A stretch of 64,000 nt of DNA from Myxococcales bacterium (GTDB taxonomy: Bacteria; Myxococcota_A; Polyangia; Haliangiales; Haliangiaceae): NCBI GenBank assembly GCA_016707895.1, contig JADJGV010000037.1:372001-436000 (forward strand), given 5' to 3'. Under the pieces are notes generated by a model. It was not told where the DNA came from, searched no databases, and saw nothing but the letters and a program-made list of their open reading frames with translations. The position numbers and the translations under genes are program-made. Numbering within the stretch: position 1 is the first letter of the stretch; each line of letters opens with the position of its first letter. Positions 61,485-64,000 of the stretch are shown in pieces.

Positions 61485-61504
61485 CGGCCCCGTCGGTGGG
61501 GCCG
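61485..61504 (+). terminator. GC hairpin after the second CACxxxAC lipoprotein
   Basis: CGGCCCC-GTCGGT-GGGGCCG, 30 bp after the stop, no T run. Confidence 0.5.
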
Positions 61505-61510
61505 CTAGCG

Positions 61511-61570
61511 TCTCGCGTATCGGGTGGGGGCCCCACGTCTTGTGGGGGAGGGTCTTTGCGAAAGACCCTC
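61511..61570 (+). repeat. Two-hairpin intergenic element, copy B
   Basis: TCTCGCGTATCGGGTGGGGG then hairpin CCCCAC-GTCTT-GTGGGG and hairpin GAGGGTCTTT-GCG-AAAGACCCTC. Shares its first 20 bases with copy C. Confidence 0.8.
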
Positions 61571-61596
61571 TATTGTCACGCGTGCGAGGCCAGGTG

Positions 61597-61664
61597 TCTC
61601 GCGTATCGGGTGGGGGACCCGCGGGGCTTGCCCACGCGGGGGAGGGTTTGTCGACAAACCCTCC
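61597..61664 (+). repeat. Two-hairpin intergenic element, copy C
   Basis: Same 20-base start as copy B, then CCCGCG...CGCGGG and the perfect palindrome GGAGGGTTTGTC/GACAAACCCTCC. It ends seven bases from the stop of the opposing gene. Confidence 0.8.
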
Positions 61665-61671
61665 GGATAGC

Positions 61672-62358
61672 TCAGTGCGCCGGCGGCGCGATGGTCGCGG
61701 CGGGGAGCGCGTTCGGATCGAGCGGCGGCGTCTCCCAGTTCTGGGTGACGTTCTTCATCTGCTTGTAGACCAAGAGGCCGTCGGTGTTGTTCTCGCCGTG
61801 CGGCGACGAGGTGGTCCACGTGCCGGTGACGACGACCTGATCGCCGACCTTGTACGGCGGCACCGCCGGCCAGACCTCGATGGCCTCCTTCGGCAGGTTC
61901 TTCTTCTCGGCCGCGGTCGGCAGGCGCGGGACCTCGACGATCCATGCGGCCCGCTCGACCGGGGTGTCGGCGGCGTCGCCGAGGTAGAACGCCGGGCGCC
62001 GGCACAGCGTCGGATCATCCTCGATGCGCTTCTTCACCGCGGCGTCGTCCTCGCTCGGCTGGCGGATCGCGGTGGCGCAGTCGTAGGCCCAGACCACCAC
62101 GCCGGAGACCGAGATCTCCTGCTTGAGGTACTTCTGGCCCTGGACCCGCAGCTCCTTGATCGTGTGCGAGCCGTCGGCGTTGGGCTTGGGCACCTCGAAC
62201 GCCGGCACCGCCGGCACCGTCACCTTGATCGCACCTTGTTGCACTTCGGCCTTGGCACCTTCGAGCTGGTTGTTGTTGCATCCGCCAGCGGTGAAGACCA
62301 AGGTGCCTGCGATCAAGACGGCCCCGATCGAGGCCGCGTGCGCGCGCGAGTTCGCCAT
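61672..62358 (-). CDS. Lipoprotein with OB-fold-like domain
   Basis: Predicted 228-residue lipoprotein: MANSRAHAASIGAVLIAGTL, VFTAGGC, NNNQLEGAKAE. A mature domain with VQGQKYLKQEISVSGVVVWA YDC, then FYLGDAADTPVERAAWIVEV and YKVGDQVVVTGTWTTSSPHG reads like a tRNA_anti/OB-fold strand pattern (strand - GxVV - GDxVVVTG). Ligand unknown. It is transcribed divergently from the binding-protein gene at 62373, with only 14 bp between the starts, so the promoters must overlap each other or the coding regions. Confidence 0.7.
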   Translation of the reverse strand: MANSRAHAASIGAVLIAGTLVFTAGGCNNNQLEGAKAEVQQGAIKVTVPAVPAFEVPKPNADGSHTIKELRVQGQKYLKQEISVSGVVVWAYDCATAIRQPSEDDAAVKKRIEDDPTLCRRPAFYLGDAADTPVERAAWIVEVPRLPTAAEKKNLPKEAIEVWPAVPPYKVGDQVVVTGTWTTSSPHGENNTDGLLVYKQMKNVTQNWETPPLDPNALPAATIAPPAH

Positions 62359-62372
62359 GGCGGCGTCATAAC

Positions 62373-64000
62373 ATGAGCCACTACCCCCCTCAAGCGAGGC
62401 TGGCGGCCGTCGTCGTCGCCGCGGTGGTCCTGGCCGCCTGCGACGCCACGCCGGCGCGCGTCAAACCGTGGCGCCACGCGCCCGATCCGCTGGCGGTCGC
62501 CGAGCAGGCGCCCCGCTCGCCGGCGCTGGCCAAGGATGAGGACGATCTCGGGCTGCGGCAGCGCCGCGACCACACGCTGCGGATCCACGTCGACGCGCAG
62601 CCGCGGACGCTGCACCCGCTGCTGTCGCCGTCGGTGTGGAGCCGGCGCATCCTCGTCGGGCCGGTGTTCCAGCCGCTGGTCCGCTACGCGCCGCCGGCGG
62701 CGGGCGCCGGCACCGGCCCGGGCGCGTACGTGCCCGGGCTGGCGCGGTCGTGGCGCATCGAGCTGGGCGGCACCCAGGTCATCCTCGAGCTCGATCCCGA
62801 CGCGCGCTGGCAGGACGGCCGGCCGGTCACCTCGGTCGACGTGCAGTTCACCCTCGACACCGCGCGCGATCCCGGCCGCCACCTCGATCACCTGCGCGGC
62901 GGCCTGGCCAACGTGGTGTCGGTCGAGCTGGTGAACCCGCGGATCGTGCGCGTCAGGCTGTCTCACCCCGACGGCTGGTTCCTGCGCGGGTTGGCCGAGA
63001 TCCCGATCGTCCCGTACCAGGTGTTCGGCGCCGACCTCGCCGGCGGCGCGCTGATCGGCTCGGGGCCGTACCGCGTCGTCGACAACAAGGACGGCGTGGT
63101 CCACCTCGGCCGGTGGGACGGCTACAAGGGCGCGCGGCCGGCGATCCCCGACATCGAGTACGCCTACCAGCCCGACGCGGCGCAGGCGCTGATGGCGGCC
63201 AAGCGCGGCGAGTTCGATGTGATCCCGGCGCTGGTGCCCGAGCACTGGCCGGGGCAGGCCTCGGCGCCGGGGCTGGCCGCGAGCTTCGCGCCGCTCGAGC
63301 TGGCGCCGCCGAGGTTCCGCTACGCGCTGTTCGGCGCGATGACGCCGCCGACCGACGATCCGCGGGTGCGCCGCGCGCTGGGGTTGCTGATCGATCGCGA
63401 GGCGATCGCCAGCGACGTCGACCGCGGGCTGGCGCGGCCGATCGCCGGCCCGATCTGGCCCGGCGGCCCCGGCGACGGCCCCGGGCCGACCCCGCCGGCG
63501 ATCGATCCGGCCGCGGCCGGGCGGCTGCTCGACGAGGCTGGCTGGATCGACGGCGACGGCGACGGCCTGCGCGAGAAGGCCGGGCAGAAGCTGCGCCTGA
63601 CGGTGCTGGCGCTCGAGGCCAAGAACGGCAAGGCCGGCCCCGAGGTCGACAAGATCCTCGACGGCCTGCGCCGCGCCAACATCGGCCTCGACGTGCGGCT
63701 CGGCACCGAGGCGGTGCTGCGCAACAAGGTCAACGACGACGGCATCAACCTGGCGTTCCTCGAGTGGAACGGCGCGGTCGACAGCGATCTGGCGCGGCTG
63801 GTCGGCACCGGCGGCGCCGACAACGCGGGGCGGTTCTCCTCGCGGCGGGTCGACCAGGCGCTGGCGGCGATCGCGGCGGTGTGGGAGCCCGAGTCGCGCG
63901 GGCCGCTGGTCGGCGACCTCGCGGCGATCCTCGCCGACGAGCTGCCGATCGCCGGCATCGTGCGGGTGGCGCCGCAAGGCCTGGTGCACCACCGGGTCGC
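62373..64000 (+). CDS. ABC-type oligopeptide/solute-binding lipoprotein (family 5), cut by the window edge
   Basis: The frame is open from the ATG to the end of the window (542 codons, no stop). Signal: SHYPPQARLAAVVVAAVVLA AC. The family-5 pattern follows: TLRIHVDAQPRTLHPLL, WQDGRPVTSVDVQFTLDTAR (a near-invariant family segment), GSGPYRV, RRALGLLIDREAIASDVD and LLDEAGWIDGDGDGLREKAG. Such proteins bind peptides or related ligands outside the membrane for an ABC importer; permease genes would be expected beyond the edge. Divergent from the OB-fold-like lipoprotein gene. Confidence 0.9.
   Translation, partial: MSHYPPQARLAAVVVAAVVLAACDATPARVKPWRHAPDPLAVAEQAPRSPALAKDEDDLGLRQRRDHTLRIHVDAQPRTLHPLLSPSVWSRRILVGPVFQPLVRYAPPAAGAGTGPGAYVPGLARSWRIELGGTQVILELDPDARWQDGRPVTSVDVQFTLDTARDPGRHLDHLRGGLANVVSVELVNPRIVRVRLSHPDGWFLRGLAEIPIVPYQVFGADLAGGALIGSGPYRVVDNKDGVVHLGRWDGYKGARPAIPDIEYAYQPDAAQALMAAKRGEFDVIPALVPEHWPGQASAPGLAASFAPLELAPPRFRYALFGAMTPPTDDPRVRRALGLLIDREAIASDVDRGLARPIAGPIWPGGPGDGPGPTPPAIDPAAAGRLLDEAGWIDGDGDGLREKAGQKLRLTVLALEAKNGKAGPEVDKILDGLRRANIGLDVRLGTEAVLRNKVNDDGINLAFLEWNGAVDSDLARLVGTGGADNAGRFSSRRVDQALAAIAAVWEPESRGPLVGDLAAILADELPIAGIVRVAPQGLVHHRV

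Overview
This is a very GC-rich bacterial chromosome segment, most likely from a myxobacterium (Myxococcota, Haliangium/Kofleriaceae-like; the lineage is an inference). The evidence is: many short-signal lipoproteins with Asp/Ala/Pro-rich linkers, a MYXO-CTERM-type C-terminal tag (22727-24646), extracellular haem lipoproteins, a Ser/Thr kinase with TPR-like repeats beside an ECF sigma factor, and many GTG starts. No replication origin, rRNA or CRISPR array was seen.

Left part (1-8934): accessory DNA. On the minus strand lies the start of a probable metal-efflux operon (1-529). Next come a decayed nucleotidyltransferase/racemase gene and an IS21-type transposase scar (568-1515). A six-gene, mostly overlapping minus-strand operon follows (4381 to 1513): a MerT/MerC-like membrane protein, an ECF sigma factor, its coupled membrane partner (putative anti-sigma), a UPF0060 protein, a vicinal-cysteine protein and a rhodanese lipoprotein. 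The segment 4443-8880 looks like the end of an integrated element. It has a sigma-like regulator, hypothetical genes, a small DNA-binding-like protein and a large serine recombinase whose 3' end lies inside a tRNA-Glu gene.

Centre (8982-38131): tRNA-Gln and a lipoprotein, then an operon joining an ECF-transporter-like membrane protein to both subunits of a molybdenum storage protein (mosA, mosB). After that come two tandem paralogous lipoproteins, YndJ- and DCC-family genes, glnS, several envelope lipoproteins, a MYXO-CTERM surface protein with a dihaem lipoprotein, the coupled glyQ-glyS-ppdK housekeeping operon, two very large beta-propeller-type lipoproteins and a SPOR-domain protein.

Right part (38222-64000): mutS, a kinase and ECF sigma pair, then a haem-lipoprotein/beta-propeller/HEAT cluster (45066-53747). 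It ends with guaB-guaA (guaA reads through its expected stop), an FlgT/PEGA-type envelope operon, an AI-2E-family permease, two small paralogous Cys-motif lipoproteins, an OB-fold-like lipoprotein and the start of an oligopeptide-binding-type lipoprotein cut by the window edge.

Recurring non-coding features are a two-hairpin intergenic element (four copies), degenerate G-rich hexamer microsatellites, a long inverted repeat between mutS and the kinase gene, and several promoters whose -10-like hexamer lies 6-8 nt before the start codon, which suggests leaderless mRNAs.
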